Of a stretch of DNA of 64,000 nt, positions 53,823 through 64,000 are shown in pieces. Each line of letters begins with the position of its first letter. Within the stretch, counting starts at the first letter, position 1. The notes under the pieces are model-generated. The model made no database searches and was not told where the DNA came from. It saw only the letters and a program-made list of their open reading frames with translations. The position numbers and the translations under genes are program-made. Source of the DNA: Salticus scenicus (Eukaryota > Arthropoda > Arachnida > Araneae > Salticidae); assembly GCA_963930645.1 (NCBI GenBank), contig OZ005662.1, forward strand, positions 3,725,436 through 3,789,435. The letters run 5' to 3'.

Positions 53823-55394
53823 CAGTCCGTTAAAAAATTATAAGACCACTTTAATTTTATAAATTATAAGAAAAATAAAGATTCTAATCATAATTTAAAT
53901 ACATAAAATAACATATTGCTCTATATTTTTTATAATTAGTTTGCAATAACCTGGTATAATGCAATACATGTTTAATTAAAATATATATTAGAAATAAGTG
54001 AAAAATAACCCGTTAAGAAAATATAAGACCATTGTCAAAAAACAAAATTGTACAAAAAATTAATATGATATTGGTCCTCCATTTTTCCCGATGACTTCAA
54101 ACACTCTGTTTTTCATTGAAGTAACCAGGTGATTAAGTTCAGTTATAAAATATTGTACCATTCTTTTACAATGGCTACTTCCAGTTCATTGGCAGATGAA
54201 AATTGTTCATTATTAGCATAAACTTTGCGAGATAATATACCCCATAGGTTTTCCATGGGGTTCAAGTCTGGACTTCGACTTGGCCATGGCAAAACATTAA
54301 TATTTTCTTTTTTAAACTACTCCTGTGTGGATTTAGATGTATGACAAGCAGCACTGTCCTGGAGAAAGATCCAGTTAGCACCACCTAATAAAGGTCCAAA
54401 CGGTATCATATGACCATATAGCATAGACTGATATTGTGTTGAGTTCATATGACCCGAAATCCTCTGTAAATCACACAACTCCTCATAAAGGAATGCTCCC
54501 CAAATCATTACTGATCCTCAACCCATTTGTCGACTGAAGCATTCTTTTGGTTCCTTCCTCAAGTCGTGCCAATAGTGTTTGTAACCATCGGGACCATCAA
54601 GGTTAAATTTCTTTTCATCAGAAAATATAATTTGTTTCCACTAATCATTCCATGACATTACATTTTTAGCCCATTTTAATCTTTCTTCTCGATGGCATTT
54701 CAATAACTTTGGTTTTTTCTTCAATTTCATAAATTTCGTATTAATATTTAATTTAAGACTCTTCCAGAGTGTTACATGTGAAGCTTTCTTGCTGAAATGT
54801 TTCGAAATTTCACGAGTTGAAAGACCTTTTTTAGTTGACAGTCGAAAAATTTGTCTATTACCACGTGCTGTCAAAATATTTTTTCTACCAGATCATTTTA
54901 TTTTGTTTGAATAATCTGTTCTAATTATGGCATTATGAACTGCAGTTTTAGAACGGTTCATTATCCTCGCAATATCTCTTTCAGATTTACCAGAACCTTT
55001 ATAAAATAAAATTTTTCTCACTTCGCACTCCGATAATTCTTTACCTCGAGTCATCGTCAAATTAATCGTCTATAACACATTCAAAACCTAAGCCTTTGCT
55101 TCTTAGGTTATGCTTTTACGAAATACTGACGCATGCGCTTCATATTGAGTTTGACGTCATGTATAATATGCTAATTTTCTCAGGTGGTCTTATAATTTCT
55201 TAACAGTCACTGTCTTTAATTTTTAGAAAAATGAATAAGTTTTAATGAAATTTAATTTAATTTTAAAAGTTGGAATTAGTATAGGATGCGTTTTCTTATC
55301 AATTTTAAATACGCAACTAAAAATTTGCATATTATGCTCTCTTCTTCAGAAATGCACCAATACGCTTGTGGTCTTATAATTTCTTAACGCACTG
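53823..55394 (-). mobile_element. full-length Tc1-type transposon with IR/DR ends
   Basis: TA flanks both ends. The outer termini are CAGTCCGTTAAAAAATTATA and, inverted, CAGTGCGTTAAGAAATTATA. A second copy of the core GTTAAGAAA.TATAAGACCA lies about 187 bp inside each end (54012-54033 and, inverted, 55184-55204). Two direct repeats per inverted terminal repeat are the IR/DR layout of Sleeping Beauty-like Tc1 elements. The transposase is on the minus strand. Confidence 0.9.
54060..55054 (-). pseudogene. Tc1 transposase with four in-frame stops
   Basis: The transposase would cut and paste the element through a DDE nuclease fold. Reading from ATG at 55054, the N-terminal helix-turn-helix part (TRGKELSECEVRKILFYKGS, then RDIARIMNRSKTAVHNAI) is followed by a second DNA-binding region. 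The catalytic residues all appear: the first D in IIFSDEKKF, the second in FLQDSAACH, and E in PDLNPMENLW, 34 residues after the second D (DD34E). The C-terminus is NGGPISY. Stops occur after NKIK (TGA), after SWND (TAG), after RQMG (TGA) and after KSTQE (TAG). No frameshift was needed to read it, so decay is by point mutation only. Length, about 330 codons, is normal for Tc1. Confidence 0.92.
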
Positions 55395-55481
55395 TATATT
55401 TTGCTGCTTAATAAAAACTCTAATCGCAGCTATGCCAAACAGAAGACTATGCAGAGGCAGTAGTTATCCTGAAATTCCTTT

Positions 55482-55517
<36 letters not shown>

Positions 55518-56212
55518 TCCTGAAACATCCTGAATTTTCACTTAATGTCCTGAATTGCCTGAAATGGCAGTAAAATTCCAAAACTTCATTAATTTTTCCT
55601 CCACTTTTCAACAAGAAAAGTATTCTCAAATGATAATTTCAATGTTTACCTCTTGGTCAAATTTATTAAAATTCGTTTGATTTCATCTTTCAGTAATGTA
55701 GGGCCTGAGAGAGGATTGATTTTATATAAGTAGAAATATCACGAAAGATAATGCATATCGGGAATCTGAAACTATTTATGTTTTTGCAGGGGTCATTTGA
55801 GAAATCAATCCCCAGTTCCTTCTCTTATATCAAAAAAGATAATTGATATATAAACCAGCTACATGCTGAATAATACAGCCCACTTAGAGCAAATAAAAAA
55901 GACAAGCTCAAAAAAGGAAACTCGATGAAGATGCTGCTGCTTTCCAAAGTCTTCCGAAAAAAAAGGGGGTGGGGAAGAAGATCTAATCAATGAGCCATAT
56001 TAATTTTACAATCATTCATATTAATTGCACAATAATTCATTAAAAATAACTCTCATTTCATACATTTATATGAAATTTTGTCCAGAAATTTTTTTATGCA
56101 TAGACATTTTCTAAAAATAGTCAAATTGTATTCAGAACATCTCAAAACATGAAAATACGCCGAAAACCATAGTTAGAAAATTTTCACGAAACTAATACTT
56201 TCTTCTTATATA
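55395..56212. other. AT-rich spacer
   Basis: It contains a ~30-base T-run at 55487-55516 with TCCTGAA repeats beside it (55519-55565), possibly an eroded retroposon tail. No gene was found. Confidence 0.45.
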
Positions 56213-56426
56213 CAGTCGGTAACAAAAGTGTCCGAACACTAGCAAAAATTCCTATGTAAAAAAAAGTACACTTAATACTGTTTTGATAAATAAATCCTTG
56301 TCTAATCCTGTTCATAGTCACTTGAAGAACAGTATTCGACAAGGATTTATTTAGCCAAACTGCATTAAGTGTACTTTATTTATATAGGAATTTTTGCTAG
56401 TGTTCGGACACTTTTGTTACCGACTG
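56213..56426. mobile_element. 214-bp palindromic Tc1/mariner MITE
   Basis: The arms (56213-56316 and 56322-56426) are nearly perfect inverse copies, starting CAGTCGGTAACAAAAGTGTC on both sides and flanked by TA. The whole element folds into one hairpin. A decayed relative lies at 10270-10380. Confidence 0.92.
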
Positions 56427-56903
56427 TATATAGAAGAATGTAATAAAAGCAGTTCAAAATTCCTACCGGACATGGAAATTTAAACTGCTGTAATGAATCG
56501 ATTTATAAGTAATTCTAATTTGGTATTTTTTTTTTTTAACTAGTATTTTTGTGATTGTATATTATGTACTTCATAAATTATATTTTTAACTCATTAAGTA
56601 TTTTTTCCACTTTATGTAATTTATACAATTAAATTTCAGTTAATTTATATCTGGAATCTTTTGAAAATGGGCAATTTTTAGTGCGTAGGGGATAGGGGGG
56701 CACATACACATTAGAGGTCAAGACTCACGGTCGCCACTCACCATGTGGCGACTTAATTTGAAAAAGTGGGGGTAAAAAAATTGGTATGATCGCCATTTTT
56801 TCCGCGAATTCGTGAAAATATTTCTTCCGTTTGAAAAAAAAAAAAAAAAACCAGATATATTTTTTTAAATAAGTAGCCAATTTCAGTTAATTGAAATGTA
56901 AGG
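56427..56903. other. AT-rich spacer and left part of a local repeat
   Basis: The word GCCAATTTCAGTTAATTGAAATG at 56876, shortened here to CAATTTCAGTTAATTGAAA, recurs near 57371 and 58248, marking a local repeat into which the LINE fragment was inserted. Confidence 0.5.
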
Positions 56904-56917
56904 AAAGCTTAAAACAT

Positions 56918-57257
56918 TTTTTTTTTTTTTTTTTTTCCGATGGCTAGGCAAAAGATATAAAGTTACAAAACAAATTATAAGCAATATAACATAGAACAAA
57001 AGACCAAATTCATTACCTAAGGAGCGATCTTGCCTCCCAATATCTCGACTCTTCTGTAGAACCTCGGAGAGCCCTACAACGGGGCAGATGGTCGTGTCCA
57101 TTACTTCTCCAGAATCACAAAGTGGGCAAGTAGGGTCGTTTAAGATACACATGCACTTCAAATCAGCGGCATGTCCTGTAGATAGGCAAAAAGTCGCAAC
57201 TGCCTTACGTTTTGGTTTATCAGGAATAAGAGAAGGAAATAGAAGAGAGGAATAAGA
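56918..57257 (-). mobile_element. 5'-truncated LINE 3' end with poly(A) and 14-bp target duplication
   Basis: AAAGCTTAAAACAT occurs exactly at 56904-56917 and 57258-57271. The insert carries a poly(A) tail (T-run at 56918-56937 on the + strand). On the minus strand it encodes KRKAVATFCLSTGHAADLKC, then CILNDPTCPLCDSGEVMDT and CPVVGL. The GH...C...CPLC...E...C pattern is the cysteine-histidine C-terminus of Jockey/R1-like LINE ORF2 proteins. Only the last ~100 codons are present, the usual 5' truncation. Confidence 0.85.
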
Positions 57258-57271
57258 AAAGCTTAAAACAT

Positions 57272-58691
57272 GTAAATTCAGCGAAAACCGGAAATCGAAA
57301 TCTTTTTCCGAATTTTCTACTTTCTTCTTATACATGCAGAAGATAGAAGTAAATCCACTTTTTAAAAAATAGTAGCCAATTTCAGTTAATTGAAATGCAA
57401 GGAAATCTCAAAATGTGTAAATTAATTGAAAACCAGAAATCAAAAGTTTTTCCAAATCTTACACTTCTTATATATGCAAAAGATAAGTGTAACATTGAGG
57501 AAATTTATTTCCTGATTTTAATTTCCATATTTGGGTATAGTTACAAATTAGTTATCGTGCACATATGTTAGATTAAATAATTTTGCTGTCAAATTGACAA
57601 AATTTTAATTTGAAATCTCTAGAAACAACACGAGCATAAATTTGATGTCTGTTCGTCCTTGGCATTTTGTATATTTGGCGATCAAAAACGTAATACAAAA
57701 AACATACATGTACAATGTATATTTTTGTAATACATATATATTGTACGAAATATTGTTTCATATTACTGATTGCTCTCTTAATGTACGTTTTTAAAATAAC
57801 AATGTTTTTTGAAAGGAATTAAATATGCTGGCCAGATAATTGTGTGATCTTTCCCCCCCCCCCCCAAGAACAGCAAATATTAAATCTGTTCCTTTGGAAT
57901 GAATCTCATTCTTTTGAACTGAAATGTTTATGTTTATAACCAGAAGTGAAAGTCTGCCATTTTATTTTTCTAAAGCACTGAAATTTAAAGTTAAATTTTT
58001 ATTAATTTGACAGAAGATATATAACATAACCTAACACATGCAGACAGTAACTTATATAAAATTATACACAATCAAGGGGATTTAAATCGGGAGATAATTT
58101 TCCTTAATGTTTAAAACTAAACCAATTAATGTTAAAAATCAATTCATTTAACGTTTAACATAGGAAATTTTTGCTTGGCCCCACGGACGGTCAGTGACGT
58201 CATCACATCGCTTGCGTATAGTAATAAACTCATCAAAAAAAGTAGTCAATTTCAGTTAATTGAAATGCATTTTGTTTTTACTTAAAAATGTCTTCAAATT
58301 AATTAGATAATAATTAAAGTAGAAAAAAATAGAACTCTCATAAATCAAATCCTTTTTTTACTTGCATTTATTTTGAACAATATAAACTTTTCAGTTTTTA
58401 CTGTTCAAAACTGTTGTTTATACTGTTAACTGTTGTTTTTTGATCTACCACTCATGTACTCAGATTTCTTCCAATTTAATGGCTGTTTTATTTTAGAATA
58501 AAAAATCTATAGTCAAGAGTATAGTGATGCTACATTATACAAATTACTGTGTCTATGGTTTTATTTGAGTTTTAAATGTCAAATCTAAACTAATCATTAG
58601 CATCTCCATTTTTGCCCGAGTAGATACACAATCTGAAAGTATTTTTACCTCTAGCTGATGTAAATTTCTGATATCTGCAATGAGACAGCTG

Positions 58692-58727
<36 letters not shown>

Positions 58728-58756
58728 AGAGAGAGAGATTATCTGGTATGGGAAAT
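57272..58756. other. AT-rich stretch with local repeats
   Basis: Words such as GAAAACCGGAAATCGAAAT (57285), GAAAACCAGAAATCAAAAG (57427) and CTTCTTATA.ATGCA belong to the local repeat broken by the LINE. A C-run lies near 57852-57863, and a long A-run with (GA)n ends at the gap. It may be intron of the Sec24-like gene. Confidence 0.45.
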
Positions 58757-58956
58757 NNNNNNNNNNNNNNNNNNNNNNNNNNNNNNNNNNNNNNNNNNNN
58801 NNNNNNNNNNNNNNNNNNNNNNNNNNNNNNNNNNNNNNNNNNNNNNNNNNNNNNNNNNNNNNNNNNNNNNNNNNNNNNNNNNNNNNNNNNNNNNNNNNNN
58901 NNNNNNNNNNNNNNNNNNNNNNNNNNNNNNNNNNNNNNNNNNNNNNNNNNNNNNNN
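58757..58956. other. assembly gap, 200 N
   Basis: Exactly 200 unresolved bases directly after an A-run and (GA)n tract. Confidence 0.98.
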
Positions 58957-59014
58957 TTTCTTATGTTCTAAGACTATATAAAACTACATATTGACCCAAA
59001 ATTGTAAAATTTTA

Positions 59015-59122
59015 TATTTTTGATTTAAATCAATGATTTTTTTAAAAAAAATCAAAGTGATTTTAATCACGATTTTAATCATGATTTTAATCAAGCTGAT
59101 TTAAATCGGCGTACCCTATATA
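59015..59122. mobile_element. right end of a GATTTAAATC-type repeat, possible hAT
   Basis: Iterated TGATTTAAATCA and GATTTTAATCA words end in GATTTAAATCGGCGTACCCTA. Inverted, this terminus is TAGGGTACGCC, similar in style to hAT ends. The left part is missing or lies in the gap. Confidence 0.4.
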
Positions 59123-59752
59123 TTGATTTAAAACTTCAAATGTAATTATTACTTTTATTCTGTCTTGAAAGATTCTGCTCTCAAAGTGCCAAGATCACAC
59201 TAGCCACTTGGAATGTTCTGTGGTTTTCTCTAAAACTAGTATAAATATAGGCTAGGATCTCTTAGAAGACCCCTGCAATAGGAATTTTGCATAATCAATT
59301 GGTCTTAATCCCAATACCAGCTGTATTTGTTTGGTAAATAAACATTAAGACTGTTCAGCTAACTTTCATTTCTGACATACCAAAAATTAATTTAAAATCA
59401 TCAGTTATAAATTACTTGTTTCAAATTAATAAAAAAGATATTAATACAATACTCTTTTCTTGTATTATCAAAAGCACTAGTACAAAAGAAATTTTTCTAT
59501 TTTTTTCTCATAACATACTTATTTCATATATCTTTAAATTTAAATTTTCTTTTTCACCAATTTACAATAGAATAATATGTAGGTTACCATACGTTTCTAT
59601 GAAGTATGTGTACTTGTACCATATTAGGTGACTTTTATTTTCAAAAAAAAAAAATAATTAATTAACTCTGGAGTAAGGAATTTATTACATTGCATTTTGA
59701 TTTATATCTTCTTATTTATATACTTGTTTTGTTCTCTTTATTTTATCTTAAG
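59123..59752 (+). other. intron upstream of the Sec24 exon
   Basis: It is AT-rich without a coding frame of note. It ends in the pyrimidine-rich acceptor TTCTCTTTATTTTATCTTAAG (AG at 59751-59752). The preceding Sec24 exon was not found between here and the gap, so the intron is long or that exon lies in the gap. Confidence 0.6.
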
Positions 59753-59861
59753 GTTCAAGTTCGTGAAGAAGATAAAAAAACCAGAAGTGGCTATTATGTT
59801 ACAGATGTTAAAGGACAACCTCCTCCATTAGTTACCACAGATTTTATCGCACAAGATCGAG
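59753..59861 (+). CDS. Sec24: internal exon of Sec24 (C/D type), COPII coat subunit
   Basis: Sec24 pairs with Sec23 in the COPII coat and selects cargo for export from the endoplasmic reticulum. The 109-bp exon encodes VQVREEDKKTRSGYYVTDVK followed by GQPPPLVTTDFIAQDRG. This corresponds to the segment before the zinc-finger domain that reads like IQVI.DD...(V/A)T..RGQ.PPLVTT(N/D)...QDQG in vertebrate Sec24C and Sec24D, recalled from knowledge of the family. The exon starts in phase 0 after a strong acceptor (AG 59751-59752) and ends in phase 1 at G|GTTTGT (donor 59862-59863), which leaves the conserved glycine codon split. The next exon would begin with the family's NASPR-like residues but is not visible before the window end. 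The neighbouring DNA is repeats, consistent with large introns. Confidence 0.85.
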
Positions 59862-61086
59862 GTTTGTTTTTAATTTTTATATTTTAGTTACAAATGCACA
59901 ATGTTAAGTCACTTTTTGCTTTGTCTGGTGCAGAAGCTACTCAGGTCTTTAATTTCCCTCTAGATAGAGATTTCTAGAGATATGAGCTGAGAATATTCTC
60001 CAAGGAGAAAATTTAGAGAGTAGTAAAGAATTTTCCTTTTCTTTTTTCAGATAAAAGGAAAAAAAGTCTGTATGAACTCATTTCTATATGAAATATAATT
60101 ATTTGATCATTATAAGAAAATAAATAAAAATATACTTTTATTTCAGTATATGCAAAAAACTCTAATTCAGTGCAAAAGGAATAAAAAGTAATCACAAGAT
60201 TTGACCTAGAAAAAGAAGTTTTTCCTCTGGTACCTTCCTATGATGAGATAGAAATCTGAAAATGGTGGGAAATTTTTAGAAATTCTTATCAACCAAGGAT
60301 TCTTTTTACCAGCCAGCAATATATGATACTTAATGGGCTCTTCCCACCTGACGTCAGAGGTCACATGATAGCGGAAAAACAAATAGCAGACGAAGTCTTA
60401 TTTATCTATAGTGATTGCTGAAATAACGTACTTTCTATTCTTATTTTTGATCAATCGTATTTAATCTGTGTTATTTTTTTATACAGCATCATTTTTAATC
60501 CATTTTATATCATTATTCATCCTCTTTTGTTTGCTGTATACATTGACAATCATCATTTAGTTTATATTTGTTATTGATGTTCATGAAGAACATGTTAAAT
60601 ACTCTGATTTTTGGTACTTAAATCAGTGACAGTGCAACATCGTACTGTGTAAATCCATTTAGACCAGTAACTAAGTTAATTAACTTGTTGTAACACCTTT
60701 ATGCAATTAAATTAAATGAAAACATTTTAAAATTTCAAATTATAATCCATAAACATTCCACAAGATCAAGCTATTATTTATTGCTAGATCAGTTACTGTA
60801 ACAGTTACACTGAACATACAAAAATCGATTCTTACATTTGAAAATAAATAAACACATAAAGTGTTTTTAAAAAATTATTAAATTTACAAATACAACTATT
60901 GTACTGTTTACAAATACACACAATTACTTTTATTTTATTTTATATTAACATTTTTGTTTTTAATATTTAATTAAATTCAATTCTCAGAATTCAATTATTC
61001 GTTTTCCTCTATCACATGATTGAGCAGACGACACTGGGAAGAGTCCATTGATAATTTTTACAATAAAATTTATGCAATTGTAATAT
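59862..61086 (+). other. downstream intron of the Sec24-like gene
   Basis: It is AT-rich and no second exon was recognised. A block at 60350-60400 with TGACGTCAGAGGTCACATGA is richer in G+C and may derive from a repeat. Confidence 0.5.
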
Positions 61087-61338
61087 TAGAGTGGCCACTA
61101 GTCAGGGAATTTAAATGAGTCTGAAAAGCCATGGAATAGTCAAGGAATTTCATGTAAAGTCAGTGAAATCTGACAAAATTTTCTGAAAATAGGCCATATT
61201 TAAAAGCTCGTTATTATAAATTACTAAATTATTCGCTAATTTTGTGAATTTTTTTTAGAGTAAAATAGTGTAAAAAAAAAAAAAAAAAGTCATGTGAAAG
61301 TCAGGGAATTTGGAAAATTTCTAATGTTGGTCACCCTG
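61087..61338. mobile_element. hAT-like relic (~250 bp)
   Basis: The left end TAGAGTGGCCACTAGTCAGG and the inverted right end CAGGGTGACCAACATTAGAA share the YAGRGTGRCCAM pattern. The interior words GTCAGGGAATTT and AGTCAAGGAATTTCATGTAA suggest further subterminal repeats. No 8-bp duplication was found, so the insertion is old or the limits are imprecise. Confidence 0.45.
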
Positions 61339-62199
61339 AATGGGAATAATTCACCATTTAACTGAATTCTAAGTTTGCAAAGCATCATTTCTTAAAATAC
61401 AGTGTTCAGTATAAAATAATAACAGTTTAAAAATATAATAAAATCTAAAATAGTTACTTATTGAAGCACTACTTATGCTCTTGAGAGGTTTTTTTTAGCT
61501 TTATTACTATGCTTAATATCGGCAACAAAATTTAAAATCCATTTCTCACATTCGAAAAATTACTTGCTAGGGACAAGTAAATCAAGCATTTCCCCTTCTA
61601 TACCTGGAAAATACTTCCATATTTTATTGTCATGCACTCAAAAAATAACATTAAGCTGTGTATCTTTGCGATGGCTTAAGAAAGGGGAGGGGCTTATGGG
61701 GCTCAAGTCCCCGCATCCCCCCATTGATTATTACAAAATTTCCTTTTAATGGCAAATGAAAGAATCACCCATTTAAAAGCCAAATTAAAATCTTATAAAT
61801 GTTCATAATTTAACAATATTTTGTAATTAATACTAATAATTAGTGAATATTAATTGATATTTAATTATTAACTGATTTTCTTGATAATAATTTCAAGTCA
61901 TTTTTAAAATGAAATTTTTTAAGCCCTTCTATCTCTGTCCTTACAGCAAGGGATGAGGAAAGGGTGACATGATAAATTTAATTAAAAAAAAAAAAAAAAA
62001 AAGGAGATTTTAAGGCTTTTTATTAGTGAGCGTCAAAGATACCCAAATCCCATGTTAACGTACAGAAAAATAATTCTAATTATTATTCACTAGCAGACTA
62101 CGCCCGCTTCGCTGGTCACTAATTTTAAAGGAATCACAATAATTAATGAATTCTCAAAATTGCATTAATTTTTTATCATGTTGTTAAAAAGAGAAAAAA
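61339..62199. other. AT-rich sequence
   Basis: A-runs and unassigned sequence. TAGCAGACTACGCCCGCTTCGCTGGTCAC near 62092, shortened here to ACTACGCCCGCTTCGCTGG, marks the start of the repeat block that continues to the window end. Confidence 0.45.
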
Positions 62200-62480
62200 A
62201 ATTCTGATCGGGAAAAATGTCGCACCGGGTCCCCACTGCCTTCGGCAGCTTAGACCCGTGCGCTGCGCGCGCGTATCCCTTCACCATCCTTATGACTTCT
62301 CAAAATTCCATGTTATTACTCATAAACTTTCATTCTTAAGAAAAGGAATTTAAAAAATATATCATTTAGCATCGTGTAAAAACCGGGACCCCACTGCCTT
62401 AGGCAGCGAAGATGTGAGGATATACGTGCGCTGTGCACGAAAATTCCTTCTCAACTCAAACTTTTATTATTAAGAAAAAG

Positions 62481-62516
<36 letters not shown>

Positions 62517-62745
62517 ATTATCATCGGGTAAAAATTCGCACCGCATCCCAAACGCATGCGCGCTGCGTGCGCACGTGTTAAGATAACGTGCGAAGCGCGC
62601 ACATACTCTGAAATCAAACTTTTATTCTAAAGAAAAAAAAATTTTAAAAATCATTTCTCATCAGGTAAAAGTCGCACCGGGTCCCCACTGCCTTCGACAG
62701 CGCAGTCTCGTCCTCGCTGTGTGCGCCTATTCCTTCCCCGCTCTT
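62200..62745. repeat. GC-rich minisatellite in AT-rich context, four units of ~150 bp
   Basis: Units start with GTCGCACCGGGTCCCCACTG or variants near 62219, 62385, 62537 and 62671. They continue with CCTTCGGCAGC, a CpG-rich GTGCGCTGCGCGCGCG segment, and ACTTTTATTMTTAAGAAAA. The third unit has lost the CCACTGCCTTCGG part. A 30-base A-run interrupts unit two. Confidence 0.8.
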
Positions 62746-62779
62746 CCAGCCCCTCCTAATTAACCTACATATACCAATT

Positions 62780-64000
62780 TTGAACGGTCTAACTCAATTA
62801 GCTAAGATGCAAAAGAAAACCTAATCAGAACACCTTAAAATTGTAAATCAGGTAAAATCTCGAATTCCACTTTCGATAATATAAAAGAACTTAAAAATAT
62901 CTTTCGAATGATGTATTAAAAAAAATTTAATAATAATTAGAATTTGAAATATTGAAATTTTAAAGTATTACAACGCCATCTGGCGGTAGAAATTTCTGTA
63001 ATTTACTGTTCGATTCCAAATCAACAAAGCTTTCAAATGATGTATTACTTACGAAATTATTTTAATTAGTAGCTGAGATACAAAAGAAAACCGATTCAGG
63101 AGACCTCAAAATATGTAAATCAGGTGAAATCTCGAATCCCACTTTCGATAATATAAAAGTACATTAAAATAGCTTTCGAATGATGTATTAAAAATAATTT
63201 AATCATATTCAGAATTCGAAATATTGAAATTTAAAAATATTACAGCGCCATCTGGCGGTAGAAAATTCTGTAATCTACTGTTCAATTCTAAATCAACAAA
63301 GCTTTCAAACAATGTATTTCTTGTAAAATTATTTTAATTAGTAGCTGAGATACAAAAGAAAACCAAATCAGGACACCTTAAAATGTGTAAATCACGTGAA
63401 ATCTCGAATTCCACTACTTACAATAGTCGGTTAATGGAAGATGACAGAAATTTGTGGCGTCTACTCTTGAAATTCAATTCAAATAAGTTTCAAAATGACA
63501 TATTACTTTTGAAATTATGCTATTTAGAAGCTGAGATACAAAAATGATATAAACACTATTATAAAATGACTTATGTCTGACTTTTTCGTGGTTGTCTCCG
63601 AAACTTGCGTAATTCCGGGCTAAATACTGTTAAAAATCAATAGTATGAAATGTGAAAGAGTATCAGAATTTGAAACTCTGCAAAATATAAAAGAATAAAG
63701 GCGTTCTGGGTTTTCTGTTGTTTTCTCCGAAACAGCTGTTCCTTTTCTATGTCTTTGCCCCTTCCCCCCCCCCCTTTTCCATCCCTTCTAATAATTTTAC
63801 ACTTGAAAATATTCGCAATCGATGTATCTTTCTTTAGAACCTAATAATACCAATTTCAAACGCTGTAACATTTTTTTTCCCTTCGCCCCCGCCCCCTCCC
63901 CTTCAAGCCCTTCCTAATAATTCTACACTTTCAAAAATATTCAGAATCGAATTATCGGGCGTTAAAACCAAATATTACGAAATTTCAATGGCATATCTCA
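62780..64000. repeat. dispersed repeat family R, copy at the right edge
   Basis: Two ~265-bp modules contain TCAGGTRAAATCTCGAATYC, TTTCGAATGATGTATTAAAA, CGCCATCTGGCGGTAGAAA and TTAATTAGTAGCTGAGATAC. They are followed from 63420 by the sequences described for 20110-22430 (in inverse order to 20.1-20.9 kb). It runs out of the window. No gene is present. Confidence 0.75.

Overview
The window looks like a gene-poor, AT-rich stretch of an arthropod nuclear genome, probably an arachnid (spider-like). This is inferred from its mix of Penelope-like, BEL/Pao, Gypsy, Tc1/mariner, hAT and piggyBac elements, tRNA-derived SINEs, long satellite arrays and large introns. It contains two 200-N assembly gaps (20951-21150 and 58757-58956). 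Almost everything that can be recognised is mobile DNA. Only two host-type coding segments are visible: a C2H2 zinc-finger reading frame (26462-27430, with a frameshifted and decaying tail) and one conserved exon of the COPII coat subunit Sec24, C/D type (59753-59861, + strand, with proper splice sites).

Layout. 1-6.5 kb: the right end of a hAT-like element, a 2.1-kb inverted-repeat element (712-2814), a head-to-head Penelope-like element (RT plus GIY-YIG; 3101-5771), a tRNA-Ser-derived SINE and a 171-bp hAT MITE with an exact 8-bp target duplication. 6.8-10.4 kb: a diverged ~150-bp tandem array interrupted by a GC-rich hAT MITE, then a 1.1-kb non-autonomous hAT, dispersed repeats and a mariner MITE remnant. 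11.0-16.1 kb: a BEL/Pao retrotransposon with two LTRs that read as identical, but with a broken gag-pol and a missing integrase core. 16.3-23 kb: palindromes, tandem repeats and a dispersed repeat family around the first gap. 26.4-27.9 kb: the zinc-finger gene. 28.8-29.7 kb: an AT-rich tandem array. 30.2-33.1 kb: a hAT element with a nested SINE-like segment, a TIR element and a complete SINE. 33.4-38.2 kb: satellites and diverged tandem repeats. 38.35-40.56 kb: a pogo-like element and a 1.19-kb palindromic element. 40.7-41.2 kb: a minisatellite. 42.3-47.0 kb: a rearranged, heavily mutated Gypsy element holding two later insertions (an inverted SINE dimer and a piggyBac MITE). 47.0-49.6 kb: another inverted-repeat element, then four tRNA-like genes in ~285-bp cassettes. 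50.3-57.3 kb: a SINE, hAT pieces, a full-length but dead IR/DR-type Tc1 transposon, a palindromic mariner MITE and a 5'-truncated LINE with a 14-bp target duplication. 57.5-64 kb: AT-rich intronic or intergenic sequence with the Sec24 exon, a hAT relic, a GC-rich minisatellite, and the same dispersed repeat family as at 20-22 kb.

No operon-like or multi-gene system is visible. The value of the window is a stratified record of transposon insertions, several dated relative to each other by nesting and by intact target-site duplications, plus one unusual tRNA-like cassette array with differing anticodons. The Sec24 exon implies that at least the right-hand part of the window is intron of a large host gene on the + strand.
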